64,000 nucleotides of DNA, taken from assembly GCA_025667525.1 (NCBI GenBank), contig CM046879.1:358112752-358176751 (forward strand), given 5' to 3'. Positions within the stretch are counted from its first letter, which is position 1. Each line of letters begins with the position of its first letter. The notes below the pieces were generated by a model. That model saw only the letters and a program-made list of their open reading frames with translations, was not told the origin of the DNA and ran no database searches. Positions 1 through 12,285 of the stretch are shown here, piece by piece. Position numbers and translations under genes: made by a program. The stretch comes from Glebionis coronaria. Lineage: Eukaryota; Streptophyta; Magnoliopsida; Asterales; Asteraceae.

Positions 1-1403
1 GATATATTTATCCTCATACCTTGTTAGGGTCTTTTTGGATAGACTTTCTCCATGATCTTTAGGGGAGTAATTGCCTTTCGTCGTGTGTCTCGATCCTTCA
101 TATTGATTTAGGAATAATGATACTTCACATCATCTTGGATCTTTAGCAACAAAATAGAGCTCCTCATGCCTTGTTAGCGCCTTTTTGGATCTTCACCAAT
201 CTTCGCGTCCCGCTTCAATAAGTTATGCCTTGGCTATGAACTCTATTCAACCCCGAGCAACTTTTAAACGATCTTGTGCTAGAAGCTAAGTAACCTGTCA
301 AGTCGTACGACCTTACTTATTGAAATTATTTTTATTCCTAATGCATTGATCTTATGGGAAGAAAAAGCCACAATTAAAAACGTATGAGTTTTTGAAAGAA
401 CATTTTCATGTTCTACGTTTAGCATGATCACTTGTCTAACTCTATCACTTCTCGTTCTTCACTATATAAAGACCTCTAATTAAAGAGACTCGTGAATACT
501 TAGCCATGCAAGTCAAAATTAAGCCAAATTTGGATTAGCTTTCTTTAAGACTATATCAAATCAAAGTTTTGGGTTTTCAAACCACCTATAGGATCTTGCA
601 CTTTCTTGGACTGTTTTCAAGTTTAGAGAATGCATTTTATAGTTCCCTTGATAAGTGACTTTCTAGGATCAATTATAGGAACTTGCAAAAAGTTCTTGTT
701 CTTAACCCGAATGAGCCAAGACTTTCGCGTTTTAAAGTTCCCTATATAAAAGTCTAGAAAAACTTGAATTGAGCGGGTTAAGGAATGTAAAGGGCTCCAA
801 ATGCCCATCAAGTCAAAAATTAGCTCTTATTCTACCCATAGGAAAATATACATTCGTGTCTTAAAAACACTTATTAAAACTAAGAAAATTTTTAAAATTT
901 GGCCATTTTTAGCCTTATTAAAAATAAAACAAAACGTTGAAAGTTGGAAAATGTGAGGGCGTAGAAAAGAAAGTACCTATTCACCCCCCATACTACATTT
1001 TCCTCAATTTTTCGAGTCTAAAGGTGGAGCACCCCCATACTAGAGACGAAGAGCCGAATGCTTAGGATCTAGCATGGAAAGGGTGATCAACAATATATCT
1101 AAAGCCGTTTATGAATTATGCTAAAAGATAATTGTTAGAACAATAAAGGATATGTCATGGATTCGTGAAAAACTTCTTCAAACAAACGATGGAGGCTCAC
1201 GTAAACGAACACGAGAGTCTTCAATCGTAGATGATGATGATCTAGATAAGACAATCACAAACAACCAAGACACAACGAGTTGGAAGGGCACAAATCCCCT
1301 CTCATTATTTATTAGAAAGCATAAAAGATAAGCATGGGATCTCCCCCACGAGGCACCTCGTTTTTTATTACAGAGTCATGAGCTCGACTCGATCCCCTCA
1401 ATG
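1..1403 (-). other. 3' untranslated region of element 1
   Basis: No credible ORF. Read on the minus strand, the part below about 735 matches 23984-24620 on the plus strand, which is the 3' region of element 0, and other parts match 31209-33118 of element 2. Positions 981-1010 hold a C-rich tract (purine-rich on the element's sense strand) next to a degenerate form of the AGGA-loop hairpin found in elements 2 and 3. A second purine tract on the sense strand lies near 1033. The true polypurine tract and 3' LTR should lie left of the window. Confidence 0.75.
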
Positions 1404-2640
1404 CTAATTATCATTGGGGAAGGTGACTTGGTCGAGGTAAACCATTGAAGGAATTTCCCCACCAAAGTAGTGCTTAAGCCTATGTCCATTCACCTTGAAG
1501 TTAGGACCATCATTTTGAGCTAGCTCGATGGTCCCATAAGGAAACACTTGTGTAACGGTGAAAGGACTCGACCAACGGGATTTCAATTTCCCGGAAAATA
1601 TCTTTAGTCTAGAGTTAAAAAGTAACACTTGATCACCAACGTTAAAAACCCGGTTTTTAATCTTTGTATCATGAAACTTTTTAGTCTTTTCTTTGAAAAT
1701 TAATGAATTTTCATAAGCATTGTCTCTTAGTTCATCCAATTCATTCAATTGTATTTTTCCGGTGATCTCCCGCGGTCTTCAAGTCAAAGTTTACATGCTT
1801 AAGGGCCCAATATGCCTTGTGCTCAAATTCCATGGGCAAATGACAATTCATCCCATAGCCTAACTTATAAGGAGTACAACCAATAGGTGTCTTATAAGCG
1901 GTCATAAAGGCCCATAAAGCGTCATCGAGTTTGTCGGACCATGAAGCACGGTTTTCTCCAATCGACCTCTCTAAAATCCTCTTCAAAGCTCGGTTTGAAA
2001 CCTCGACTTGCCCACTCGTTTGCGGGTGATAAGCCGTAGAAAGACGATGAGTAACTCAATATTTCTTTAAGACCTTCTCGAATTGGTCATTACAAAATTG
2101 GGTTCCACGATCGCTTATAATAGCACAAGGGGTTCCGAACCGAGAGAATAGTTGCTTCAAAAACTTCACTACCACACGAGCATCATTAGTAGGTAAAGCC
2201 TTAGCTTCCACCCACTTAGAAAGGTAGTCGACCGCGTCGAGGATATACTTGTTACCATGAGATGATGGAAACGGCCCCATAAAGTCTATGCCCCAAATGT
2301 CAAAAATCTCACACACTTGAATTATGTTTTGTGGCATTTCATCACGTTGAGACGATTTTCCTTGACTTTGGCTCGAATCACGACTTCACAAGTGCGTGTG
2401 CATCACGATAGATAGAAGGCCAAAAGAAGTCGGAATCGAACACTTTCTTAGCCGTGAGATTAGCACCATGGTGACCACCCGTGGGTCCCTCGTGACAAGC
2501 TCTAAGGATGTTAGAAGCTTCGGCACCAAAAACACAACGTCGAACGAGTTGATCCGCACAAACCCGAAAGAGATAAGGGTCGTCCCAAAGATAGAACTTG
2601 ACGTCACGAAATAATTTTCACTTTTGTTATGTCGTCATAC
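1404..2640 (-). pseudogene. integrase remnant of element 1
   Basis: Carries the retroviral-type integrase that would insert element cDNA. On the minus strand the N-terminal zinc-binding part ([12 protein letters not shown]) lies near 2510, but its CxxC half has decayed and stops appear before the core. The core shows [11 protein letters not shown] (first Asp) and IISDRGTQF (second Asp), then an in-frame TGA near 2055 where relatives have Arg. The frame resumes with the region before the third acidic residue, is interrupted again near 1741, and ends with the GDQVLLFNSRLKIFSGK C-terminal domain. At least three lesions make it nonfunctional. Same order and domains as the integrases of elements 2 and 3. 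Confidence 0.88.
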
Positions 2641-3434
2641 CCTTGATTATGAAATTGCCCGCATGGTAAATTGCTATGTCGGTAAACCATGGGGTGGTGT
2701 CTTTAGAATTCACTACACCGAGAGTCTCGAGGGGAAATGTTTCGGTGATTTCCTTGTTCTAGAAAACATCTTTGTGAGGATCTTCTAGACGAGAGAGATG
2801 ATCGGCCGATATATTCTCGGCTCCTTTTTTTGTCAAGCACGGTGAAATCAAATTCTTGGAGGAGGAGCATCCAACGATGCAATCTCGGCTTAGCATCTTG
2901 CTTAGCTAAGAGATACTTGATAGCCGAATGGTCGGTATACACGATGCTTTTAGTTAAGACGAGATAAGGTCGGAAGTTCTCAAAAGCATAGACCACGGCA
3001 AGGAATTCCTTTTCCGTTGTGGTGTACTTTAATTGAGCCTCGGTCATCGTCTTACTAGCATAATGGATAGGACGGAAATGCTTTTCATAACGTTTCCCTA
3101 AGACGGCCCCTATAGCATAATCACTTGCATCGCATATGATTTCAAAGGGTAATTCCCAATTAGGAGCAAAAAGAATGGTAGCTTCGGTAAGTTTCCTTTT
3201 AAGTGTTTCGAAAACTCTAACACAATCCTCATTGAAGTTAAAAGGATCATCCTTCTCGAGAAGGTGTGTCATAGGTCGAGATATTTTCGAAAAGTCTTTG
3301 ATGAAACGACGATAAAAGCCCGCGTGGCCTAGGAAACTCCTAACTCACTTAACGGTTTTGGGATGAGGTAACTTGGCAGTGACGTCTACCTTAGCTTTAT
3401 CGACCTCAATCCCCGCTTTCGAGACCTTATGTCC
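2641..3434 (-). pseudogene. RT thumb/RNase H remnant of element 1
   Basis: Minus-strand block joining reverse transcriptase to integrase. Recognisable landmarks are [17 protein letters not shown] (RNase H start with its first Asp), [27 protein letters not shown] and [11 protein letters not shown], typical of Athila-like gypsy RNase H. The tract between 3272 and 3434 encodes the AGFYRRF region upstream but contains stops, including one next to the conserved VRSFLGH. After the [12 protein letters not shown] segment the frame shifts and the tether to integrase is lost. It would degrade the RNA strand of the replication hybrid if intact. Confidence 0.87.
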
Positions 3435-4673
3435 TTAGACGATTCCTTGTTTACACATAAAATGACATTTTTCCCAATTAAGCACAAGATTGGTTTCTTC
3501 ACAATGTTTTAACATTTGCTCGAGATTAGATAAACACGACGTGAACGAATTGCCAAACACCGAAAAGTCATCCATAAACACTTCCATCGACTTCTCGATC
3601 ATATCGTGAAAAATAGCCATCATACACCGTTGAAACGTACCCGATGCATTACAAATTCCGAATGGAATCCTACGATAAGCAAAAGTTCCATAAGGACACG
3701 TAAACGTAGTCTTCTCTTGATCACGAGGGTCGATAGGGATTTGAAAGTAACCGGAAAAACCATCTAAAAAGCAATAGAATTCATTTCCCGCGAGTCGCTC
3801 CAACATTTGATCCATGAAGGGCAAAGGAAAGTGGTCTTTACGAGTGGCGTCATTTAACTTTCGGTAGTCAATACACACCCTCCAACCGGTCACAACACGA
3901 GTGGGAATTAACTCGTTGTTTTCATTAGGCACAACGGTTATTCCTACCTTTTTAGGGACACAATGGATTGGGCTCACCCATGGGCTATCGGAGATAGGAT
4001 AAATCATTCCCGCGTCAAGGATTTTTAGAACTTCCTTTTTAATGACATCATGAATTTTGGGGTTTACCCTTCTTTGACTTTGAATTGCGGGTTTATAGTC
4101 CTCCTCCATTAAAATCTTGTAAGTACAAAATTTTGGGTCAATACCCTTAATGTCGGAAATTTTCCACGCAATTGCCCCTTTATGAGCTTTAAGAACTTTC
4201 AATAGCTCGGTTTTTTCATCATTAGCAAGACCTCTTGCAATAGTAACCAGCAACTTGTCATCACCTTCCAAGAATGCATATTCAAGGTGAGATGGAAGAT
4301 CTTTCAATTCAAGGATAGGTGGTTCCTCGATTGAAGATTTTTGCTCAACACTCATAACTTTCATCGGCGGAAGAAATGGTGGAATAGAAGTATCATCACT
4401 AATAATCACCTCATCTTCATTGTCGATTTCATTTGAAGTAAAATCGCCTCCTTGGAATGGAGTGAGATTTAGTGTGGAATTAGCAAGAATCGGATCCAAA
4501 ATAGTAGGATTGCCACTTGACGAGCTATCGGAAAAACCTAACACTTCTTGTGAAAACTCATCGCAAACCACATCAACTAAGTCAATGTGATTGATGGTAG
4601 CGATTGCATAAACATGAGAAGGTTTTGAGTTTTGAGTAGCGTTTATAACAAGTTCCTCTTCGTTGAATCTCAA
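3435..4673 (-). pseudogene. reverse transcriptase fragment of element 1
   Basis: Open 412-codon segment on the minus strand. An acidic linker of about 150 residues leads into RT: IAWKISDIKGIDPKFCTHK-like region, VNPKIHDVIKKEVLKILDAGMI, SPWVSPIHCVPKK, RVCIDYRKLNDATRKDHFPLPF, FLDGFSGYFQIPI and the catalytic VFMDDFSVFG (the MDD codons lie at 3567-3575). It stops just after the WEKCHFM motif; relatives continue into VLGHKVS. Upstream it is separated from protease by a single in-frame TAG near 4709. The catalytic motif itself is intact, so the break is recent compared with the Tekay-like pol nearby. Confidence 0.9.
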
Positions 4674-4709
4674 AGTGATAGTTCTTGCATGAACGTCGAT
4701 AAGCGATCT

Positions 4710-5477
4710 CTAGGTGTCTAAAAATGGATGACCTAAAATTAGAGGAACTTGATCCGCGGGGATGTCAACTACTATAAAATCAATGGGATAGTAGAACTTC
4801 CCCACTTTCACGAAAACATCCTCGGCTACTCCACATGCTAGAATCGTAGAATGATCGGCCATCTCGATAGACATGTTCGAAGGAGTAAGAGCCAGAAGCG
4901 AAAGCGATTTCCAAATGTAAAATGGCATCAAATTAATGCTCGCACCAAGATCGGCCAAGGCGAGACATTCTTTCATATCTTGTATGTCACAAGGAATGAG
5001 AAACTTTCCGGGGTCACCAACTTTTTCCGGTATGCGGTTAAGATAAACCGAAGAACAGTTAGCAAGCTTTGAAAGCTTTTCCTTATCGCTCATCATACTT
5101 TTAAAAGTGGAAGAGAAACGAGGCATATATAACAACGCGTCGGCTAAACTCACATCAAAATGCACTTGTTGAAACATTTTTATAAAAAGCTCGATTTGTT
5201 GTTTGTTACGTTCTTGCAATTTCTTTTTGTTTCGTCTCGAAGGGTAAGGTAAGGGTGGTGTGGGTTGGACATTAGGCAACGGCCTTGAAAACTCGGGTTT
5301 GATGATTTGTATTGATTCAACCGTAGGTGTGGTATGAGCGGTACTTCGTGGGCTTGTGATATACTCCTTTTCGACCATCACATCGGGCTCTTTCTCGATT
5401 TCCTTCTCTGTAGAAGTACTTGGACGAGAGATTGGTTCCTTGAAAGTTTTACCACTTCGTGTAGTAATAACCTTCAT
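4710..5477 (-). pseudogene. gag-protease segment of element 1
   Basis: A 255-codon open segment on the minus strand. It starts near MKVITTRSGK, a motif shared with elements 2 and 3, passes a proline-rich stretch and a basic YPSR segment, then ELFIKMFQQVHFDVSLADAL, and reaches the aspartic protease, whose catalytic triad appears as LADLGASINLMP (codons at 4938-4952). DLGAS replaces the usual D-S/T-G form and is also present in elements 2 and 3, so it is a family trait rather than damage. The conserved PLILGHPFLDT end is followed by a TAG. It would process the gag-pol polyprotein. Confidence 0.88.
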
Positions 5478-6193
5478 TTCTCCCTTCGGGTTTGCAATGG
5501 TATCACTAGGAAGACCACCCGAGGAAGAGGTTTACACATGATTGCTTCAAACATTTTTGCCATTCGGTCTTCAAATTTTGATTGCCTTAAATCCGCTTTT
5601 AACAATTCTTTCTTAATCTCATGTTGTCCTTGTTCCATCTTTTGTTGATTTTGTTGAAGACGTTGAACATTTCCTTCCATTTTATTAGCATGAGTTTTAA
5701 GTTCATTAGCAAGTTCGTTTTTAAGCTCGTTTTTCAATTCGGATCTTAAGCTAATCATCTCACGTTGCATGTTATCAAATTTAGCATCATTTTCTTTAGC
5801 ATAATCCAAAAATTCTCCTTGAAGATTTTTAGTGTGAGCATTTTGAAAACCTTGTGTAGTGTTTTGAAAATCACGGTTTTGGTTTTGATTAGTAACTTGT
5901 CCATTCCCAATTTGATAATTCCATTTGTTGTAGTTACGTGAATTGCCTTCATAATTACCAATTTGGTTGTTGTTTCGATAGTTATTAGCATTTTGATTTG
6001 GTGGAGCTTGATTTGGGCGGGAACCTTGGCCGTTTTTGTTGTAAGTTCTCGTTGCTACGTAAGCACTCGAAGTGTTACCACCGGTAGTAATGCACTCGGA
6101 AAGATCATGAGCTCCACCACAAGACAAACAACACTTATCAACCGATTTAACCGAAGCGGAATTTAAAGCATCTTGTGCTTTCCAATGAGTCAT
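5474..6193 (-). pseudogene. gag C-terminal/nucleocapsid segment of element 1
   Basis: A 239-codon minus-strand segment. Near its start is a short zinc knuckle, CLSCGGAHDLSEC (CX2CX3HX4C), followed by an Asn/Gln-rich low-complexity region and a long charged heptad-like helix (repeated LKNELKNELA-type segments), consistent with a nucleocapsid and an RNA-binding or coiled-coil tail. The knuckle spacing is one residue shorter than the canonical CX2CX4HX4C; element 3 keeps the same spacing, so it is a family feature. A frameshift or stop separates it from the capsid segment upstream, and it overlaps the start of the protease segment in another frame. Confidence 0.82.
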
Positions 6194-6235
6194 AAGATTT
6201 GAAAACCTATCGAAAAACCGATTTTCCTCATTAGC

Positions 6236-7072
6236 TTAATCATGTAAGGCATTAATTCTACGAGACGATGACGACGATGACGAACCCATATTGGCAACAC
6301 TCGGTGTGTTACGAGGGTTGTAAACCTTAGATCTATTCTCGATAATCTTTAAAGCTTCATCGGTCGTTTTGCACAAAAAATTACCACCCGCGGCGGCATT
6401 CAAATAATCTCGTTCATGATCATTAAGCCCATTATAAAAAGTATCAACTTGATGTAATTCCCAAAAATCATGTTGTGGACATTCATGTAACATTTCCTTA
6501 AATCGTTCCCATGCCATTGAAAAACTCTCATTATTTCGTTGTACAAATCTTGAAATCTCATTTTTCAAATGTGTTGTTTTAGATGGTGGAAAAAATTTGT
6601 TCACAAACTTAGAAACGAGATCACCCCATGTCAAAATTGAATTTGATGGTTCTTTCTCAAGCCAAATTTTAACGGGTCCATCTAACGAGTATGGAAACAA
6701 CATCATCTTAATGGCGTCATGTGGAACATCCTTAAACTTTCTAGTTGCGGTGAGACGATTAAAATTCCTTATGTGGTAATGCGGGTTGTCTTTCTCATGA
6801 CCTCTAAACTTGTTAGCTTGCAACATCGACATTAAACTCGTCTTAATCTCAAAATTCTCCGCAAGGATAGCGGGAATCACAATGGCCTCTCCAAAACCCT
6901 CGGTGGGTGCTTGAAGCAACTCCATCATAGTACGATTAGCCATGATAGCTTCTTGTTCTACAATAGGTTCAACAATTGGAGTTTGTTCTTCAATCAACGT
7001 CTCTTGATTTCCTTGATTTTGACGATGTTTATGAGCTCGTTTTGCTTGACTACGAGTTAGCATAAACTTCAT
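6236..7072 (-). pseudogene. gag capsid segment of element 1
   Basis: A 278-codon minus-strand ORF beginning at an ATG that follows a long leader after the primer site, so the start is well placed. The N-terminus is basic (LTRSQAKRAHKHRQ), followed by an acidic stretch and the retrotransposon gag capsid region with KIWLEKEPSNSILTWGDL, FVNKFFPPSKT and ERFKEMLHECPQHDF. It ends in a run of Ser encoded by a degenerate serine-codon repeat (about 6255-6290) and stops shortly before the zinc-knuckle segment. It would assemble the virus-like particle that packages element RNA. Collinear with the gag at 39926-40633 in element 3. Confidence 0.88.
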
Positions 7073-7790
7073 GTAGAATGGGAGGTGAGCAAAGAAGATT
7101 CTTTTTGGGTGTTTTGAGAATTTTCAATTTTTTTTGTGTTTTTTATAGTTTTTAATTTTTTTGGATTTTGTGTATATTCGTAGACAACAATCTACAAAAT
7201 CTCTCCTCGAATCAAACTCTTGATTAAAGAAGCCTCAAAAGAATGAAAACGATCACGTCGAGTGAACGCCTTCGAATGACTTTAGAACTTTGGTGAAAAC
7301 CAAATTGTTTAAGAGGGTTTAATCACAAAGAAACCAAGCAAATATATATGATATGTAATAATACTTTGGTCGGTAAAACCCTCGATTAGCTTTCAATCTC
7401 AAAATACTCAAAAGCAAGCGGGGAAACGAGGTGGCGCGAAGCACTTAAGAGCCTTTTTCCTTAGGGTATATTTTATAATACCCGCCTTATACCCACCTTA
7501 TAGTTTGTATTTTTCAAAATCGAGCTTCACGAAAGTATTTATCTATTTTTGCCTTTTTCTTTTGTTTGAGATTCGAATACAATAATTAGAAGATCAAATC
7601 CCAATTAAGGTTGTGTTTTCACACTTTTGGAGATATTTTGTATTGATTGTGATACTTAATACAATATAGTAATAATAATTTCACAAGAAAAACCAAAAAA
7701 CCGATAATACGTATTAGTAGATTTCTACTAATACAAATACTATTTATGGTTAATATTAAAAACAACAAGACAAATTAATCACGACACACC
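7073..7790 (-). other. untranslated leader of element 1
   Basis: About 0.7 kb between primer-binding site and gag start, AT-rich, with no ORF of note. Typical place for packaging and dimerisation signals, but none can be identified from sequence alone. Confidence 0.7.
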
Positions 7791-7808
7791 TCCCCGGTAG
7801 CGGCGCCA
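7791..7808 (-). other. primer-binding site, tRNA-Asp type (element 1)
   Basis: On the minus strand it reads TGGCGCCGCTACCGGGGA. It matches the complement of the plant tRNA-Asp 3' end (known form TGGCGCCGTTGCCGGGGA) at 16 of 18 positions. Three bases separate it from the LTR end at 7812. This is where minus-strand DNA synthesis would start. Confidence 0.88.
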
Positions 7809-7811
7809 AAA

Positions 7812-8686
7812 TGATTGTGGTAAAATACGACCTATTAGGAAAAAGGCGTATAAGCGGTAAGTATTAAGTGATGATTTAGGAAAATCAAACACTAATGACC
7901 CAATGAAGTTCGTTTCCCAAGGAGGTATATGTGCGTGACTAAGATGTAGCAAGATTTGAGATTAATATTAGAAAGAAGGGGATGAGAAAATAGAATGACG
8001 AAGACGTGAAATTAATTACTACAACGACTAAACGTAAATCCGTAAAAATAGCTAAAATAAACATTTATTGTAAAAATTCCCAAAAATTTACCAAAAATAA
8101 AAATAAATAAACTAAGAGTTTACCAATGATCAAAACTTTTTCAAACATTTTCATTAATTAAATACTAATTTTTAAATGCTAATTAAAGCCCTAAAAATCA
8201 AATTAATTATCAAAAAGCCCAAATAAAGATTTTCAATTGGTAAACCTCTAAAATGACCTAAAAAGATTAAAAACTATTTTTATAAATTTTTAAACTAAGA
8301 AAAACTATTTAAAATGATTTAAAACTATTAAAACTTAAAATAATTATAAAAATTAATCTAAAGATGATAAAATTAATCTAAGAGTTGTAAAAATCCTATT
8401 TTAATAGATTAAATCTAAGAAAAATATAAAAAGTGCAAAAATGTGAAATTTGAAAAATAATAATAAAATAATATTAAAATAATATTAAAAATCCAAAAAT
8501 TATAAAAAAATTTAAAAACTAGCAAACTAGTTTATTTTAACCTAAGTAATCAGAAAATGAAAGTGAAATTACCAAAATACCCCTAATGGGCTGAAACCAA
8601 AAATTGTCAACACTAATGGGCTTTTGGGCACAAAAATTTAAACTAGGCCCAAATGACCTAAAAAAGCCTTATCTGACTCAAAATTT
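7812..8686 (-). repeat. 5' LTR of element 1, gag-proximal part
   Basis: Begins (plus strand) TGATTGTGG, so the LTR ends in CAATCA on its sense strand. Clearly related to 26830-27890, the corresponding end of element 2's LTR, including the conserved stretch around TCCCAAGGAGG. It breaks off at GACTCAAAATTTA and continues at 21210 after the inserted Tekay-like element. About 90 bp present in the element 2 LTR at this point are missing. Confidence 0.85.
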
Positions 8687-8787
8687 AAGACCGAATGTGG
8701 AGGAAATACCCACATGGCTTTTAACTCTATAAGAAGCGAGTAGTAAGATGATCTTTGAGGACAAAGATCCTGTTTAGGGGTAAATGC
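8687..8787 (+). repeat. extra copy of the element's 3' internal tail, placed before the 5' LTR
   Basis: Identical by eye to 17617-17717, the sequence just upstream of the 3' LTR, including the AGGA-loop hairpin (8750-8769) and polypurine tract (8771-8787). A normal element has host DNA here. The left limit coincides with the end of the purine run GAGAAAAGA in the 3' copy. Confidence 0.9.
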
Positions 8788-11700
8788 TGTGACAATCCGT
8801 CAATTTATGGTTGATATTTTATTCTCGAATATTATTTAAAAATAATTTACAATATGAACTCACATATTTTTGGGAAGAAATTTGGATTTACGTCATGGAG
8901 TAGCATCGACTGCGTCTAAACCGGAGGATTCAACGTTACGTGCTTACGTTTACATACACCGTCTTTGGTGACAGACCAACATTTCAGAAAATAAATTTAT
9001 CCGTGAATATTATTTTGGAGTTTTAAATTTGTGTTAGTTCATAAACTCACAAATTTACGAGAAGAGATTAGGACTTACGATTTTATTTTAACGTCCTTTA
9101 CGACTAAACCGGAGACCTTAGGATTACGTATTTACGTTTTCGAACTCCGTTTTTGATGAGACAATTTTTATTGGATTCGTTTTGTGTCGTTGATTCATAA
9201 TTTATAAAAACATTTTTCGTGAAACGACCCGAGGTCACGCAAATCGAGGAAACTAGAATCGAGGAATACTCGTAAATTAGTGAGGTGGGACAAAATACAT
9301 TATCCCACCCCACTAATACACATGGGATGGCACAACATGACACCACATCAAAGATGTGGCATCATGTTAACTTGTAGCTTACAAGTGTAAGCACTAGCTT
9401 AACACTTAAGCTAGTTTCTTCCACTCATCCCACAAAAACAACTAGCTACTCATAACCACCATTTTCACTCATGCAAACCACTCTCATCCTCCCATTTCTC
9501 TCTTAAAAATTCGTCCTACTCTCACCCTAAATAACCCATTTGATCTTGATTTAACCATGAAATCATATGTTATTCACACATATGATGAAAACCCATTGAA
9601 GTTATGAAGATTGGAGGTGATCTTAACATGTAAAAAGGAGTTTTAAAGGGAGTTTGGGGCTGATTTCTCAAGGAGTTTTCATGAAGAACAAGGGCTGATT
9701 TTTGGAAGAACCTACAAATACTTGATGATCCTAGAAGTGGTGTTGATATCTCATAAGATTGGTTACCCAAAACCATGTCTTGTTCATCCAAAAGCTCATC
9801 ATTTCATCATCATGGTGGTATAAAGATTGTTCTCCTCATCTTCTTGTTAAATTGATTACGTAAACATATATTTTATTTCCTATTGTATATGTATATGATG
9901 ATTATATGATGATAAAAATGTTATGTGGGGATTTGGTGTTGATAAATATTCTTAAAAAAGGTTGATAACTATAAGAAATGAGGCTAAAATCTTGATTATT
10001 TAGTTGGCTGTATAAAAACAGTATATAACTAAAACAAGAACTGATAAAATTGCATGGTATGATCCATTTACAGTAAGTACAAGATGTTATACACATGTGA
10101 GAGTTGGACATGCAATGAAATCAAAATAATGAGTGAGATATGATCAAAACAAGTTAGGTGGTCTAATCTGAATAAGCAGTTTTGTAGGGACTGTTAAGGC
10201 AAGATGAACTCAAAATGGGCAGTAGCTATAACTAAGTTAAATGTAGCACATAATATGAAGAACATGTCACCCAAAAATGAGCTTCTAATTCATTATAGAA
10301 CTCTAGATATGGTAAAAATGGTGAACATGAAGATAAAAATCAGATTTTTGGAATTAATGTTTATTATTATTATATAAGCACTCACATTTTAATGTATAAA
10401 ATGTAAAAATAAAAACCCACTAACTTATAAAACTTATTTATATAAATATATAAAAGGTTAATTAGATGGATAAATTATATAAATGGTAATGAAATAATAT
10501 TTATAAGTCATAAAAACTATAAACTTGATTTTTACGACTTTTTCGGATATCGCCGTAAAATTAACGTTTTCCGCCAAATAAAACTTAGACGACCAAACCC
10601 GTCTAATGTAAAGTTTATAAAAGTCATATACTGATATATAATTATCTAATACAAGTAAAAACCGATAAAACCCGAACTATAAGTAATACGGACATTTACG
10701 AGCTAATTAAGCATATTGGACTAATAATTGGACTAAATAAGATAAAAACTTGTAAAAAGAACTTATTGGGCTTAACCCATTTGGGCCCAACATGGAAAGT
10801 ATACATACTGATAATATAGGTATAAAAGGGATTAAAACAAGTTAAAGAACTTATAATAAGTTTATTGGACTTAAAACACGAAAATAGGTGAAACTAGTAA
10901 ACTAGTATAAAAGTTATCGACATATAACACAAAAATGAGTAAATGAGGATATGTAAACCCACTTGATCATCATATATATAAAATCATCATATGTATACAT
11001 AATTGTTACTTTCATAAAGTCATTGGACATGAGTCTAAGACGAGTATAATTTGTCTAGGTCTCCGTGATTGAAGCACGTACCGTACATGCGAATTGCCGA
11101 TAACCCGCCTTCCCACATCAACGTGAGTTCATAGCCTCGCACTCTTTTAAATGTTTTATAAATGTTTTATAAACCCGCGAGGGAGATAACATGTTAGTTT
11201 TTATAAAATAGGACACCATTTTTCCCGATTGTTTGTTTATTGATTTGGACCCGAATGATTGAATGACCCGATTGTATGACCCGATGAATGATTAAAGGAC
11301 CCGATAGATGAAATTAAATGGATTATTAAAGTTAGGTTATGTCACTAAAAGTCCCATTAGCATGAATTGTGAACTACCGGGATTTGGTAGACGCTTATGC
11401 ATTTAATAGTACTATTTGGGGACGATCACCCCAGTTCGCGCCTTGACGGTTGATCCCCGTCGTGCCACATTGATTGGTAAGCGAATTTATGTATGAGAAG
11501 ATTTCCATAGCGTGACATTTGTGACGACACGCTACTTTAGATGGGCAAAATTTGGTATCGGGTTAGCTACCCGTTGTTGGTTTAGTAAGGTAACAATGTC
11601 ATGCGACTTATAATAATCCAATCACCGAAATACTACTAGACGCTCTGAATTACGATGTATTGCCTGACTAGCAATACAGGGTCATACTATTGATATTATG

Positions 11701-12270
11701 TTCGTGTTTTGGTTTTCATAACCATATTCATATAACGGTTTTTATTTTCATACAACGTTATAAGACGTATTGTATGATATTTTTGAGACATTGGCTCGTA
11801 TAATGATTTTTAAGGCAAATGCCTATATTATGATTTTGATGAAGATTTGTATAAAATGACTTTGGCTATTTTATGGCTTATTAAAATGATTTGTACAAAA
11901 TGATTTTCAGTAATAATTTTATACTGATATTATATTGATGGATTTTATTAAACTCTATGAATTCACTCGGTGTTATCGCTGACCTTTTCTTTTAACATGT
12001 TTTATCTCAAGTACTTGAAGGTAATTCTCGAGAAGACGACAAGAATTCATGGCCCGCACTTAAACAATATTTTCCATTCAAATACTTTATAAAACTTTGT
12101 ATGTAATGTAATGACTTGGGACCGATGTAACTTTGATATTTATGAATGGAAATGATTTATTATTAAACGACGCGATTTTTATGCGTTGTCTATGATGTGA
12201 GTAATGTGCTATCCCGTAACACCAACTAGTCTTCCGCTGTACTAAGTTGTATAAATTTGGGGGTGTTACA
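8788..12270 (+). repeat. 5' LTR (LTR-A) of Tekay-like copy 1
   Basis: 3483 bp, TGTGACAATCC...GGTGTTACA, ending four bases before the primer site. Small open frames inside are not supported as genes: the longest sense frame near 9618-9821 contains a stop here, although it is open in the other three LTR copies. Regulatory signals should lie here, but none can be placed confidently. Confidence 0.92.
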
Positions 12271-12273
12271 GTT

Positions 12274-12285
12274 TGGTACCAGAGC
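12274..12285 (+). other. primer-binding site, tRNA-Met type (copy 1)
   Basis: TGGTACCAGAGC directly after the LTR matches the common plant site TGGTATCAGAGC (initiator tRNA-Met) at 11 of 12 positions. The same variant occurs in copy 2. Confidence 0.87.

Larger units (their letters stand above)
1..8686 (-). mobile_element. Athila-type Ty3/gypsy retrotransposon, element 1 (3' LTR outside window)
   Basis: Minus-strand LTR retrotransposon read from right to left: LTR end at 7812, primer site at 7791-7808, gag, protease, RT, RNase H, integrase and a 3' untranslated region running off the left edge. The primer site is close to the 3' end of plant tRNA-Asp, a hallmark of the Athila clade, and protease carries DLGAS. 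Its 5' LTR starts near 7812 and is interrupted at 8686 by another retroelement, resuming at 21210 and ending at 23980. Every coding block has at least one stop or frameshift, so it is not autonomous. No env-like ORF was seen. Clade is an inference from primer site and motifs. Confidence 0.9.

Noticed and set aside
9570..9791. 73-codon antisense ORF in LTR-A (and 18499-18720)
   Set aside because: Antisense shadow of the conserved LTR segment; no motif and no start context.
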